A DNA stretch of 58,264 nucleotides from Polaribacter sp. (GCA_018608545.1 JABAZI010000062.1:34172-92435); one strand, 5' to 3'; numbered from the stretch's first letter, positions 17,540-26,455 are shown. The notes: generated by a model not told the origin, from the letters alone. Translations and numbers: made by a program.

Positions 17540-18232
17540 TTATGCTTTTTTTATTTCCTTCGTTAGAAAATCATTAATAATAACACCGTCTTTTAAATGA
17601 ACTATTCTTTTGGTTTGTTCTGCTACTTCTTGTTCATGGGTAATTACAAAAACAGTCATTCCTTCGTTATTAATATCCTTTAATAAACCCATCACAGAAT
17701 CTGTTGTTCCTGAATCTAAAGCTCCAGTTGGCTCATCAGCCAAAACAACTTTTGGTTTGGTAACCAAAGCTCTGGCGATGGCAACTCGTTGTTTTTGGCC
17801 ACCTGATAATTCGTTAGGCAAATGATTAGCCCATTCTTTTAATCCTACTTTTTCTAAATAATCTAGGGCGATTTTTAAACGTTCTTTCCTTTTTAATCCT
17901 TTATAGTACAGCGGTAAAGCAACATTTTCAAGAGCTGTTTTATAGGATATCAAATTGAAAGATTGAAAAACAAAGCCTAAAAACTTATTTCTAAGAATGG
18001 CGGCTTTTTTTTCATTCATGTTTTTTATTAGTTGCCCATTTAAAAAATAATTGCCTTGATCGTGAATATCTAACAAACCAACAATGTTTAATAAGGTAGA
18101 TTTTCCAGAACCTGAAGACCCCATAATGGAAACAAACTCGCCTTCTTTTATGTGTAGGTCAATTCCTTTTAAAACATGAAGAGAATCTTTACCAATAGGA
18201 TACGATTTATGAAGTTTTTCTATTTTAATCAT
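17540..18232 (-). CDS. ABC transporter ATP-binding protein (MacB/LolD type)
   Basis: This 230-residue ATPase of the LolD/MacB subfamily has Walker A GSSGSGKSTLLNIVG, Q-loop VFQSFNLI, signature LSGGQKQRVAIARAL, Walker B VVLADEPTGALDS and the H-loop TVFVITHE. It is the first gene of the exporter operon, with both permeases and the adaptor downstream at 2-17 nt spacing. A near-consensus TAATTTTC lies about 20 nt upstream, but I do not list it as a promoter. Complete and typical. Confidence 0.95.
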   Translation of the reverse strand: MIKIEKLHKSYPIGKDSLHVLKGIDLHIKEGEFVSIMGSSGSGKSTLLNIVGLLDIHDQGNYFLNGQLIKNMNEKKAAILRNKFLGFVFQSFNLISYKTALENVALPLYYKGLKRKERLKIALDYLEKVGLKEWANHLPNELSGGQKQRVAIARALVTKPKVVLADEPTGALDSGTTDSVMGLLKDINNEGMTVFVITHEQEVAEQTKRIVHLKDGVIINDFLTKEIKKA

Positions 18233-18379
18233 GAATTATTATTAATTGCGAAAATTACTCAAAGCTATTCATAGCTGTTATTAATTTTATGTTAAATGAC
18301 ATACTATAAATTTAACTTGTTTTAAATAAAAGACGCCTAATAAAAACTATTGTTACAATAATTATAAAAATATATAAAG

Positions 18380-18387
18380 TATCTTTG
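18380..18387 (+). promoter_or_regulatory. Putative -7 element for the DCC-family gene
   Basis: TATCTTTG matches TAnnTTTG, 25 nt before the ATG at 18413. Confidence 0.5.
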
Positions 18388-18412
18388 GAGGATTAATTAT
18401 CTTATTAAATAA

Positions 18413-18829
18413 ATGGTTGATATCCCAAAAAACAAAAAGGTTATTTTATTTGATGGAGTTTGCAATTTATGCAATCATTCTGTACTAAAAGTTATTAAGT
18501 ACGATAAAAAAAATATCTTTTTATTCGCAGCTTTGCAATCTGAAAAAGGGAAAGAAATCCTTGATTTCTTAAAAATTAATCCCTCAAAAGTTGATTCTAT
18601 TGTGTTATTTAATCCTGGAATTTCTTACGATATAAAATCTACTGCAGCGATCAAAATCATCCAAGATTTTAAGGGCTTATGGAGGGTAAGTTTCCTTTTT
18701 TTATACCTCCCTGAATTTATTAGAAATTACCTCTATGATGTTATTGCTAAAAATCGTTACAAATGGTTTGGGAAAAAAGAGGTTTGTATGGTACCAACAC
18801 CTGAATTAATAGCAAAATTTTTAAAATAA
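18413..18829 (+). CDS. DCC-family thiol-disulfide oxidoreductase-like protein (DUF393)
   Basis: This 138-residue protein of the DCC family takes its name from the motif seen here, DGVCNLC (D14, C17, C20), in a thioredoxin-like opening ILFDGVCNLCNHSVLKVIKYD. It continues with LFAALQSEKGKEIL and a central hydrophobic stretch (LWRVSFLFLYLPEFIRNYLYDVIAKNRY) typical of the family. The CxxC suggests redox activity, but no member's role is settled. It is 2 nt upstream of a HAD hydrolase gene in the same direction, so probably one transcript. Confidence 0.88.
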   Translation: MVDIPKNKKVILFDGVCNLCNHSVLKVIKYDKKNIFLFAALQSEKGKEILDFLKINPSKVDSIVLFNPGISYDIKSTAAIKIIQDFKGLWRVSFLFLYLPEFIRNYLYDVIAKNRYKWFGKKEVCMVPTPELIAKFLK

Positions 18830-18831
18830 TA

Positions 18832-19488
18832 ATGAACCTACCAAAGCAGTTACAGTGTATTATTTTTGACATGGATGGTGTAATTATAGACTCTGAAGAA
18901 ATTCATAAAAAAGCCTATTATGAAACTTTTATTTCGATTGGAGTTGACGTTTCAGACCAGCTTTATAAAACACTTACAGGATCCTCTACCGTAAATGCTT
19001 TTCAAAAATTAGTAAGTCACTTTAACTTGGATTTAAATCCAGAAGAATTGGTGTTGATAAAAAGAAAAAAATATGTCAATTTTTTTCAAAATGACCCAAC
19101 AATTCATTTAGTAAAAGGTGTTGAAGAATTCATAAAACATTCCTTTAACAAGGGATACACTTTAATTCTAGCTTCCTCCTCTGCAATGGTTAATATTGAT
19201 AGAGTTTTTAATAGATTTAATTTGAATTCTTACTTCACTGCTAAAATTAGCGGTGCAGATTTAAAAGCTTCTAAACCACATCCAGAAATTTTTGAAAAAG
19301 CAGCGATATTAGGTAAGTCTCTTAAAGAACATTGTATTGTTATTGAAGACTCTGATAATGGCGTAAAATCTGCAAATGATGCCGGTATTTTTGTAGTTGG
19401 GTATAAAAATCCATTGGTGGAAGATCAAACTTTAGAAAATGCGGATGTAATAGTTGAAAACTTCGATGAATTAAAAGACCACATTTAA
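18832..19488 (+). CDS. HAD-superfamily hydrolase, beta-phosphoglucomutase-like
   Basis: This 218-residue HAD hydrolase of subfamily IA (variant 3) has motif I FDMDGVIIDSEE (nucleophile D13, general acid D15). A helical cap spans about 20-95. Motif II is LASSSAM, motif III is the Lys in KASKPHPEIFEKA, and motif IV is VIEDSDNGVKSANDAG. The DGVIIDSE form is shared with beta-phosphoglucomutase and 2-deoxyglucose-6-phosphate phosphatase types. The substrate cannot be read. It follows the DCC-family gene by 2 nt. Confidence 0.88.
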   Translation: MNLPKQLQCIIFDMDGVIIDSEEIHKKAYYETFISIGVDVSDQLYKTLTGSSTVNAFQKLVSHFNLDLNPEELVLIKRKKYVNFFQNDPTIHLVKGVEEFIKHSFNKGYTLILASSSAMVNIDRVFNRFNLNSYFTAKISGADLKASKPHPEIFEKAAILGKSLKEHCIVIEDSDNGVKSANDAGIFVVGYKNPLVEDQTLENADVIVENFDELKDHI

Positions 19489-19543
19489 ATGCTTGTTATT
19501 CTATTTGAATGGAATAAGTATGGTAGAATATTGTAGTTGATTT

Positions 19544-21088
19544 TTATTCTGGTGGATACCCATGAATTTTCTCAAAATCCCCATCAAAATTTGACCTTAA
19601 ATACGCATTTAGTTTTTTTCTATAATCTTCTTTTAACCAAGTAACAAAATTGTGTGTACTCTTAGAAATACATTTTGCATATCTATTTATTCTGTCATCT
19701 ATTTCTTCTCCTAACATCTTTGCAAGTATTAATGCATCAAAAACATCTTCACTATTTTCAATACACATCTTTGCGTGATGTACTATAGATTTTTCTAATA
19801 CTCTTTTAGAAGATTCTCCTAATCTAATCGTATCTATGTATACTTTTTTCATGTCGAAATAAGTATCTGTAGATTTTGAAAATTCACTTTTTACATCTGC
19901 TGGCAATTCATATCTAAATGTACTTTCTATATCCTCATCAGATAAGATTGCATTCAAATAATAATCCGGAGCTCTGAACATTTTTTGCCAATCTAAATCT
20001 GCACCCCATGGTCCAAATCTGTGAAAATTGTTACCTAAATCTATCACGTCAAAAGTATTTTTATTATTTAAGACTCTTGAACCACGTCCAATCATTTGAT
20101 AATATAACGTTAAAGACTTTGTTGCTCTATTCAAAATAATAGCCTCAATAGTTGGTTCATCAAACCCTGTGGTTAAAATACTTACAGAGGTAATAATTGC
20201 ATTTGGAGTTTTATGAAACCACTTCAAAATTAGTTCTCTCTCACTTTTTGAGTTCGTATTGTCTAGATGAGCTATGGGATATCCAGCCTTTTTAAAAGCA
20301 TGAAACACCTGTATAGAGGTGTTTATTCCATTGTTAAATATTAATGTTTTTTTCCCTTTTGCAGTTTCTTCGTATGCAGATACTAATTTAGAAAGCATGT
20401 CAGAATTTGTATACAGATCTTCTGAAGATTTTACCGTATAATCTCCATTTGCCCCAACCTCTAATGATGTTAGTCCAACATTGTAAGAATATAGATTTGC
20501 ACTTGACAAATATTCATTATCAATCAGGTGTTGAATAGATTCACCAACAAATAGTTCTTGATAATTTTCATACATTGGAAGCTTTATATTAGAACTAAGA
20601 GGTGTTGCTGTAACCCCAAGAATAAACGATTGATCAAAAAACTTAAAAATTTTAGTGAATGAATTGTAATGCGCTTCATCAACAATTACTAAACCAATAT
20701 CTGAAATATCTAGTTTTTCGTCATTTAATCTATTTTTAAGCGTTTCTACCATGGCTACAAAACAACCAAACTGGGATTGATCATCTAATTTAGCAGTAGA
20801 ATTAATGATTTTATTAGCGACACCAAATTCGCTTAACATTTTTGATGTTTGTTTGCTTAATTCAATTCTGTGCGTCAATACTAAAACTTTCTTTTGAAAA
20901 GTTTCTAAATACCGTCTGACAATTTCAGAAAAAATTACTGTTTTACCACCTCCTGTTGGCAGTTGGTATAACAGATGATAATCTTTTGGAGCATCCTCAA
21001 ATCTTCTAAAAATTTCTTGAAGGGCATCCTTTTGATATCCGTATAATTGTTTGCTTGATGTTTTTACTGAAGTGTTTGTTTGTGCCAA
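19544..21088 (-). CDS. DEAD/DEAH-box helicase (SF2, UvrB/RecG-like core)
   Basis: This 514-residue SF2 helicase has a Q-like opening (YGYQKDALQEIFRRF), Walker A LPTGGGKTVIFSEI (about 44-57), motif II VDEAH, motif III GVTATPL, and the second RecA domain with TTGFDEP and motif VI QMIGRGSRV. The C-terminal 130 residues are unassigned helices. It resembles the RadD/SSL2-type helicases; the role, DNA repair or RNA, is not clear. The start is TTG at 21086-21088: the frame is open upstream but has no ATG, and a -7 element at 21109-21116 puts transcription start just upstream of this TTG. Confidence 0.88.
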   Translation of the reverse strand: MAQTNTSVKTSSKQLYGYQKDALQEIFRRFEDAPKDYHLLYQLPTGGGKTVIFSEIVRRYLETFQKKVLVLTHRIELSKQTSKMLSEFGVANKIINSTAKLDDQSQFGCFVAMVETLKNRLNDEKLDISDIGLVIVDEAHYNSFTKIFKFFDQSFILGVTATPLSSNIKLPMYENYQELFVGESIQHLIDNEYLSSANLYSYNVGLTSLEVGANGDYTVKSSEDLYTNSDMLSKLVSAYEETAKGKKTLIFNNGINTSIQVFHAFKKAGYPIAHLDNTNSKSERELILKWFHKTPNAIITSVSILTTGFDEPTIEAIILNRATKSLTLYYQMIGRGSRVLNNKNTFDVIDLGNNFHRFGPWGADLDWQKMFRAPDYYLNAILSDEDIESTFRYELPADVKSEFSKSTDTYFDMKKVYIDTIRLGESSKRVLEKSIVHHAKMCIENSEDVFDALILAKMLGEEIDDRINRYAKCISKSTHNFVTWLKEDYRKKLNAYLRSNFDGDFEKIHGYPPE

Positions 21089-21108
21089 AGGAATATAAAT
21101 TTGTGGAG

Positions 21109-21116
21109 CAAAAATA
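21109..21116 (-). promoter_or_regulatory. Putative -7 element of the helicase gene
   Basis: The minus strand reads TATTTTTG, 20 nt before the TTG start. It supports that start over anything further upstream. Confidence 0.55.
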
Positions 21117-21147
21117 TGACTTAAAAAGGGTTTTTTAGGAATTTAAA

Positions 21148-21549
21148 CTATATAAATCTTGATAAATTTACTAAAGCTACGTCATTATGGGAAGCATGGT
21201 AACAAGAAACACCATTTTTAATCACCAATAATTGTGGTGATTGATGTATTACTTGAAAAGAATTTGCGATTTCATTAGACACACTTCTATAGTTTAATAA
21301 ATCTAAATAATAAACTTTTAAATGTTGATGCTCTTCAGAAAATAATTCTTCAAATTGTTTGATTACAATTCTACTGATACCACATCGAGTTGAGTGTTTA
21401 AAGATGCATATGGATTCTGTTTTAGATAAAGCTTTTATTTCTTCTAATTGATCAATTGAAGTCAAAGGCAGCCAATTTACATATGATGTATTCTTTTCTT
21501 TAGAAGAATCAACTTCTTTTTCACCAAAAATAGTTTTAAAAAAACCCAT
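21148..21549 (-). CDS. ytxJ: Bacillithiol-system redox protein YtxJ-like
   Basis: This 133-residue thioredoxin-fold protein resembles YtxJ, a monothiol bacilliredoxin-like protein linked to bacillithiol. The active-site stretch is FKHSTRCGISRIVI with a single Cys (C56). That is the monothiol signature rather than CxxC, and a second Cys lies at C48. The fold continues with YYLDLLNYRSVSNEIA and HQSPQLLVIKNG, including a cis-Pro (SPQ). The bshA gene at 42223-43350 shows that the host makes bacillithiol, which supports the assignment. It has its own -7 element. Confidence 0.85.
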   Translation of the reverse strand: MGFFKTIFGEKEVDSSKEKNTSYVNWLPLTSIDQLEEIKALSKTESICIFKHSTRCGISRIVIKQFEELFSEEHQHLKVYYLDLLNYRSVSNEIANSFQVIHQSPQLLVIKNGVSCYHASHNDVALVNLSRFI

Positions 21550-21573
21550 TATTTTTTATTATTTAATATCATT

Positions 21574-21581
21574 TCAAATAT
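21574..21581 (-). promoter_or_regulatory. Putative -7 element of ytxJ
   Basis: The minus strand reads TATATTTG, 24 nt before the ATG at 21549. Confidence 0.55.
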
Positions 21582-21734
21582 AGGAAACTTTGATCATCTT
21601 ACAGGCAAACGAAAGTTACTTTTAGGTTGATATGACCTTTTTAAAAAAAAGACTTTTCAATACTCTTTTAGTTAGATGTTTTATTTGTTAGAAATAGATT
21701 TTAAAATTACATGCTTTTGAACAAAGTAAAAATG

Positions 21735-21742
21735 TATCTTTG
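21735..21742 (+). promoter_or_regulatory. Putative -7 element of smpB
   Basis: TATCTTTG matches TAnnTTTG, with a TTTTG at 21715-21719 upstream. The 15-nt spacing is shorter than the usual 17-23. The leader would be about 60 nt. Confidence 0.5.
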
Positions 21743-21806
21743 TAGGGATTTATAGGGCTACTTTTATCAGCTCCTTTTCAAGAATACATAACAATAAAAT
21801 CAGTTT

Positions 21807-22274
21807 ATGGCTGTTCAAAAAAACATAAACATACAAAATAAAAAAGCACGTTTCGAATTTGAAATTTTAGATAAATTTGTTGCAGGAATTCAATTGACTG
21901 GAACAGAGATAAAATCTATTAGATTAAGTCAGGCAAGAATTACAGAAAGTTTTTGTGAATTTAATGATCGTGGAGAATTGTTTATAGTAAATATGTATAT
22001 CCAAGAATATATGTTTGGTCACCATTTTAATCACAAACCAAAAAGTGAGCGCAGATTATTATTAAATAAACGTGAATTACGAAGCTTAAAAAAAGATGTA
22101 GAAGCTAAAGGAAATACCATTGTTCCTCTTCGATTGTTTATTAATGACAACGGGTTTGCGAAATTAGAAATTGCATTGGCAAAAGGGAAACAAACTCATG
22201 ATAAACGTGAGGTTTTAAAAGATCGTGATTCAAAACGTGATTTGGCCAGAATTAAAAAGAATTTTAACACATAA
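21807..22274 (+). CDS. smpB: SsrA (tmRNA)-binding protein
   Basis: SmpB delivers tmRNA to stalled ribosomes for trans-translation. The 155 residues are standard: NKKARFEFEILDKFVAGIQLTGTEIKSIR, then HHFNHKPKSERRLLLNKREL and the basic C-terminal tail (KGKQTHDKREVLKDRDSKRDLARIKK) that enters the mRNA channel. No tmRNA gene is in the window. Its stop overlaps the next gene's ATG by one base (TAATG), which suggests translational coupling. Confidence 0.98.
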   Translation: MAVQKNINIQNKKARFEFEILDKFVAGIQLTGTEIKSIRLSQARITESFCEFNDRGELFIVNMYIQEYMFGHHFNHKPKSERRLLLNKRELRSLKKDVEAKGNTIVPLRLFINDNGFAKLEIALAKGKQTHDKREVLKDRDSKRDLARIKKNFNT

Positions 22275-23185
22275 TGGATTTTCTTAGACTCATTCGTTAC
22301 AAAAACCTTTTCATGGTTTTGTTGACAATGTTTTTAACCAAATATGCTTTAATAGATTCACAAATAACCACCATTTCTCTCAGTTATTTTGATTTTTCTC
22401 TTTTATCTACAAGTGTGCTATTAATTGCCATCGGTGGATATCTAATAAATGATGTTTTTGATATAAAAACAGATGTTGTAAACAAACCCAATAAGGTTTA
22501 TATTGATCAAATACTTTCCTTTAAAAAAGCAATACATCTGTCTATTTTATTATCTATAATTGGTTTATTATTAGGAATATACCTCTCTATAATTACAAAT
22601 TCACATTACTTAATCGGGGTCTTTTTATTCAGTATTTTTAGCTTATTTTTTTATTCTTTTTATTTAAAAAAAAGAATTCTTTTAGGGAATATTCTTGTTT
22701 CAATTTTATGTGGTTCAACAATATTATTAACTTATTTTTTTCATCTAAAAGCAGCAACGTATTCGCTTTTTTTTAAAGCATCTCTTTACCATACTATTTT
22801 AGGGTATGCATTTTTTGCTTTTCTTACAACGCTTATTAGAGAAATTATTAAAGACATAGAAGATGTAGATGGAGATGTACACATAAAAGCAACTACTTTG
22901 CCCATTGTGATTGGAAGAAAAAGAACGTCAAAAGTTGCTTTTTTATTTTCGTGTATTTTACTTGTATTTCTTTTCTTAAGCATACTCAGCTTCAGAACCA
23001 ATTACCTGTTTTTTGGATATGGAATACTCTTTGTTATGATTCCATTTGTTTATTTTATGAGTAAATTATGGTTTTCAGAAAGTAAAAAAGACTTTTCTAA
23101 ATTAAGTGTGCTATTAAAAATTATAATGCTATTGGGAATCATATCAATGTTGTTATTTAAAATAGAGGCTCCAATCGTTAAATAG
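22274..23185 (+). CDS. UbiA-family prenyltransferase (geranylgeranylglycerol-phosphate geranylgeranyltransferase-like)
   Basis: This 303-residue integral membrane UbiA-superfamily enzyme has eight or nine hydrophobic segments. The two Asp-rich Mg/diphosphate motifs are NDVFDIKTDVVNKP (around residue 58) and IKDIEDVDGDVHIKATTLP (around 193). Similar flavobacterial proteins are usually named geranylgeranylglycerol-phosphate geranylgeranyltransferase by similarity to archaeal enzymes. The true acceptor (quinone, heme or lipid) cannot be decided here. It overlaps smpB by 1 nt and is followed 8 nt later by maf. Confidence 0.87.
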   Translation: MDFLRLIRYKNLFMVLLTMFLTKYALIDSQITTISLSYFDFSLLSTSVLLIAIGGYLINDVFDIKTDVVNKPNKVYIDQILSFKKAIHLSILLSIIGLLLGIYLSIITNSHYLIGVFLFSIFSLFFYSFYLKKRILLGNILVSILCGSTILLTYFFHLKAATYSLFFKASLYHTILGYAFFAFLTTLIREIIKDIEDVDGDVHIKATTLPIVIGRKRTSKVAFLFSCILLVFLFLSILSFRTNYLFFGYGILFVMIPFVYFMSKLWFSESKKDFSKLSVLLKIIMLLGIISMLLFKIEAPIVK

Positions 23186-23193
23186 AAATTAAA

Positions 23194-23772
23194 ATGTTAA
23201 GAGATAAATTAAAAAATTACAACGTAATACTAGCTTCCGGTTCTCCCAGAAGACAACAGTTTTTTAAAGAGTTAGATCTTGAATTCAAGATACAGATAAA
23301 AGAAATCGAAGAAAAGTTTCCAAAACACTTAAAGGGAGCAGAAATTACAGATTTTTTAGCCAATTTAAAATCACAAGCATTTACTAATTTAACTGAAAAA
23401 GATTTATTGATTACTTCTGATACAATTGTTTGGTTAGAAAACAAGGCGCTTGGGAAGCCAAAAAACAAACAAGAAGCTTATACAATGTTGAAAGAATTGT
23501 CTGGAAAAAAACATGAGGTAATTACTTCAATAAGTATTAGAAACAATAATTTTCAAAAAATTATCAACGATACAACAGTTGTTTATTTTAAAGAAATATC
23601 AGACAAAGAAATCACTTATTATATTAACAATTATAACCCTTATGATAAAGCAGGAGCTTATGGAATTCAAGAATGGATTGGTTTCATTGCAATTGATAAA
23701 ATGGAGGGAAGTTATTTTAATGTAGTTGGATTACCTGTTCATAAGCTCTTCAAAGAATTAATGAATTTATAA
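23194..23772 (+). CDS. maf: Maf-family nucleoside triphosphate pyrophosphatase
   Basis: This 192-residue Maf/YhdE protein is a house-cleaning dTTP/UTP pyrophosphatase. The N-terminal signature is ILASGSPRRQQFFKEL, the metal site is LLITSDTIVWLENKALGKPKN, and it continues with SGKKHEVITSISI and YDKAGAYGIQEW, where the residues after YDKAG fit the dTTP/UTP class. Full length, in an apparent smpB-ubiA-maf operon. Confidence 0.94.
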   Translation: MLRDKLKNYNVILASGSPRRQQFFKELDLEFKIQIKEIEEKFPKHLKGAEITDFLANLKSQAFTNLTEKDLLITSDTIVWLENKALGKPKNKQEAYTMLKELSGKKHEVITSISIRNNNFQKIINDTTVVYFKEISDKEITYYINNYNPYDKAGAYGIQEWIGFIAIDKMEGSYFNVVGLPVHKLFKELMNL

Positions 23773-23899
23773 TTAATTTCAGGGTATTTATATCTAATAT
23801 AAAATGTTAAAAACTCTTTCTTTTTATTATCTCTTTTCATTTCTTTAAAGTGAAATAAAAGTTTATTTTTACGCAATATATACAACATAACAATCAATA

Positions 23900-24862
23900 A
23901 TGAAAAAATATACATTTACAGAAAAAAAAGACACTCGTTCTGGTTTTGGAGACGGTTTAACTGAATTGGGTAGAACAAATCCAAATGTAGTTGCTTTGTG
24001 TGCAGATTTAATTGGTTCACTAAAAATGAATCAATTTATCAAAGAAAATCCTGAAAGATTTTTTCAAATAGGAATTGCAGAGGCAAATATGATGGGAATT
24101 GCTGCAGGGTTAACTATTGGCGGGAAAATTCCTTTTACAGGAACCTTTGCGAATTTTTCAACAGGTAGAGTATATGACCAAATTCGTCAATCGATTGCTT
24201 ATTCTGGTAAAAATGTAAAAATATGTGCTTCACATGCGGGTTTAACGTTGGGTGAAGACGGAGCTACACACCAAATTTTAGAGGATATTGGTCTTATGAA
24301 AATGTTACCGGGCATGACTGTAATTAATACGTGTGATTACAATCAAACCAAAGCTGCGACGATTGCAATTGCAGAACATGAAGGTCCTGTTTATTTACGT
24401 TTTGGAAGACCTGTTGTTCCTATTTTTATGCCTGATTATAAAGAAGAAAAGTTTGAAATAGGAAAAGGTATTTTACTAACTGAAGGAACTGATGTAACGA
24501 TTGTAGCTACAGGTCATTTAGTATGGGAAGCTTTGCAAGCATCCGAAAAATTAGAAGAACAAGGAATCTCTGCAGAAGTGATTAATATCCACACGATAAA
24601 ACCATTAGATGAAGATATTATATTGAAATCTGTTCAAAAAACAGGTTGTATTGTAACTGCTGAAGAACACAATGTCATCGGTGGTTTGGGTGAAAGTGTT
24701 GCAAGAACTTTATCACTAAAAGCTCCTACTCCACAGGAATTTGTTGGGACTAACGATACTTTTGGAGAATCTGGAACTCCAGCGCAATTAATGGAAAAAT
24801 ATGGCTTAAATGCACTTTCTGTAGAAAAAGCAGCTAAAAAAGTAATTGCAAGAAAAAAATAA
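23900..24862 (+). CDS. Transketolase C-terminal subunit (pyrimidine-binding plus C-terminal domains)
   Basis: This 320-residue protein has the central Pyr domain ([42 protein letters not shown] with the catalytic Glu) and the C-terminal transketolase domain ([22 protein letters not shown]). It needs the PP subunit for thiamine diphosphate binding. That subunit is encoded at 43481-44326, about 19 kb away on the other strand. Together they equal one 600-residue transketolase for the non-oxidative pentose phosphate pathway. 1-Deoxyxylulose-5-phosphate synthase has similar domains but is one chain. The upstream region has TATTTTTA, one base from the -7 consensus. Confidence 0.92.
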   Translation: MKKYTFTEKKDTRSGFGDGLTELGRTNPNVVALCADLIGSLKMNQFIKENPERFFQIGIAEANMMGIAAGLTIGGKIPFTGTFANFSTGRVYDQIRQSIAYSGKNVKICASHAGLTLGEDGATHQILEDIGLMKMLPGMTVINTCDYNQTKAATIAIAEHEGPVYLRFGRPVVPIFMPDYKEEKFEIGKGILLTEGTDVTIVATGHLVWEALQASEKLEEQGISAEVINIHTIKPLDEDIILKSVQKTGCIVTAEEHNVIGGLGESVARTLSLKAPTPQEFVGTNDTFGESGTPAQLMEKYGLNALSVEKAAKKVIARKK

Positions 24863-24892
24863 TTTTTATTAACGTTCTTCATACCAATATAT

Positions 24893-25510
24893 ATGAAAAA
24901 TACACTTTTGAAAAAACTACTATTCCTATCGTTTTTTGTTCTAGGATATAGTCAAACAGCATACACACAAACGGCTTTTGGTTTGAAAGCAGGGATTAAC
25001 TACAATTCAAATTCTATCGAAGAAGTCAGTTCTGATGTTTTTGAGGGAGCAGAAAGTAAAACAGGTTATCATGCAGGAATTTGGTTGCGCCTAAAAATAC
25101 CCGTTCTAGGATTGTATGTTCGGCCTGAATTAGTCTATACAAATTTAGAAAACGAACTTAAATACAAATTTACCGGTAAGATGACTTCTTACAGCTTTCA
25201 AAAAATAGATATTCCACTATTGTTTGGTAAGAAGATCTTTGGAATTGGAAATGTATATGCTGGTCCATCATTTCAGTACATATTAAATTCTGAATTTAGC
25301 TTTAGTGATATATCAGAGGTTGACGCAGATGGGTTTACTGTTGGGTTTCAATTTGGAGGTGGAATCGAATTTGGTAACTTTGGAGTTGATCTCCGTTTAG
25401 AAAGAGCTTTTTCTCCGATTGAAAGTCGATTTATTGGAACAACTGGAAGTCCTGTTAATTTTGATACAAGAATTAATCAAGTAATACTAGGGGTGTCATA
25501 CAGACTATAG
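24893..25510 (+). CDS. Outer-membrane beta-barrel protein, PorT/OMP_b-brl family
   Basis: This 205-residue protein has a signal peptide (MKNTLLKKLLFLSFFVLGYS, cleaved near TAYTQ-TAFG), then a small beta-barrel of about eight alternating amphipathic strands. It starts FGLKAGINYN and ends in the aromatic terminal strand NQVILGVSYRL. PorT-like proteins in Bacteroidota range from true T9SS parts to general small barrels. Nothing here singles out PorT itself, so the general name is safer. It is 30 nt after the transketolase subunit and is followed by a strong bidirectional terminator. Confidence 0.87.
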   Translation: MKNTLLKKLLFLSFFVLGYSQTAYTQTAFGLKAGINYNSNSIEEVSSDVFEGAESKTGYHAGIWLRLKIPVLGLYVRPELVYTNLENELKYKFTGKMTSYSFQKIDIPLLFGKKIFGIGNVYAGPSFQYILNSEFSFSDISEVDADGFTVGFQFGGGIEFGNFGVDLRLERAFSPIESRFIGTTGSPVNFDTRINQVILGVSYRL

Positions 25511-25526
25511 TATAATACATATTTAC

Positions 25527-25564
25527 AAAAAAAAAGCTCTTGTATATTTCAAGAGCTTTTTTTT
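25527..25564. terminator. Bidirectional rho-independent terminator
   Basis: The stem AGCTCTTG / CAAGAGCT, with flanking A8 and T8 runs that extend it and a TATATTT loop, lies between the convergent porin-like gene and FKBP gene. It can serve both strands. Confidence 0.9.
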
Positions 25565-25565
25565 G

Positions 25566-26435
25566 TTATTTAATTACTGGGTTTAAATAATCCGGTAAAG
25601 AAGGGTTATTAGGATCGTTGAAATCATTCATAGGATTTCCATCACCGTTAGCATCTTCATAGACTGTTAAAGTCCCATCTCCATCATCATCCGAATCTAT
25701 ATAATTTGGCAAACCATCCTGATCTGTATCATCATCTTTTGGATTGTCGTTTTTATCTGGGTCTTCGAAGATTGAAGCAACTCCATCATTATCGTGATCT
25801 GTATCTTTTACGATGTCATTTAATTCGATATGGAATACTAAACATTGATTTGGTAAAATACCTGAACTTGATCCGCTATTAGCATATGCCAAACCAGAGG
25901 GTATAAATAGAACTCCTTTACCTCCATTTTCATAAGTAATAGGTCCATTACCAGTAATATTGTCACCTCCTTTAAAATTAGTGAACCCATGCGTCCAACC
26001 ACCTATCACTCTATCTAGGGTAAACCAAATGTTTATATTCTTCTCAAAAGGTTTACTAATGCTGTCTGTATTTACTATTCTTTTGCCTTCATAGTTGACA
26101 AAAACAGAATCCATAACTGTTGGATTTCCTTTATCTAAATTAGGAGTTCCTGCATCTTTCACATAATAATACAAAGTATAATTAATTTCATTTTCGGTAA
26201 TACTCATTGTTTGAATTTCCTCATACAAAGCAACCTTTCCTGAAATCACTAACTTTATAGAATCTGAAGAAAGATCATAGTAATGATTTTTTAAAAATTG
26301 GACTAAAGTATCGTTGTCAATTAATGCTTGTGCTTCATGGTCAAAATCATCTATGAAACTGTTATTACTGGTTCCACAAGAATATATTAGAATTATTGCA
26401 AATGTGATTGCTAAAATATTTTTTATTTTATTCAT
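25566..26435 (-). CDS. FKBP-type peptidyl-prolyl isomerase lipoprotein with C-terminal acidic calcium-type repeats
   Basis: This 289-residue predicted lipoprotein has signal MNKIKNILAITFAIILIYSC with the lipobox Cys at C20. An FKBP-type PPIase domain spans about 110-215 (VFVNYEGKRI, GWTHGFTNFKGGDNI, GVLFIPSGLAYAN, LVFHIELNDI). Residues 217-285 are Asp-rich thrombospondin type-3-like repeats (DTDHDNDG, DDDTDQDGLPNYIDSDDDGDG), probably binding Ca. The isomerase likely helps exported proteins fold in the periplasm or at the outer membrane. A 17-bp palindrome lies 3 nt before the start codon. FKBP lipoproteins are common in gliding flavobacteria (GldI), but the TSP3 tail differs from GldI. Confidence 0.9.
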   Translation of the reverse strand: MNKIKNILAITFAIILIYSCGTSNNSFIDDFDHEAQALIDNDTLVQFLKNHYYDLSSDSIKLVISGKVALYEEIQTMSITENEINYTLYYYVKDAGTPNLDKGNPTVMDSVFVNYEGKRIVNTDSISKPFEKNINIWFTLDRVIGGWTHGFTNFKGGDNITGNGPITYENGGKGVLFIPSGLAYANSGSSSGILPNQCLVFHIELNDIVKDTDHDNDGVASIFEDPDKNDNPKDDDTDQDGLPNYIDSDDDGDGTLTVYEDANGDGNPMNDFNDPNNPSLPDYLNPVIK

Positions 26436-26438
26436 TTA

Positions 26439-26455
26439 ACCTTAAAATTTAAGGT
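26439..26455. repeat. 17-bp near-perfect palindrome between divergent genes
   Basis: ACCTTAAAATTTAAGGT is an 8-bp inverted repeat around a single central A, 3 nt upstream of the FKBP ATG and about 60 nt upstream of the S4-protein gene. It could be an operator or an mRNA hairpin at the FKBP start. There is no independent support. Confidence 0.5.
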
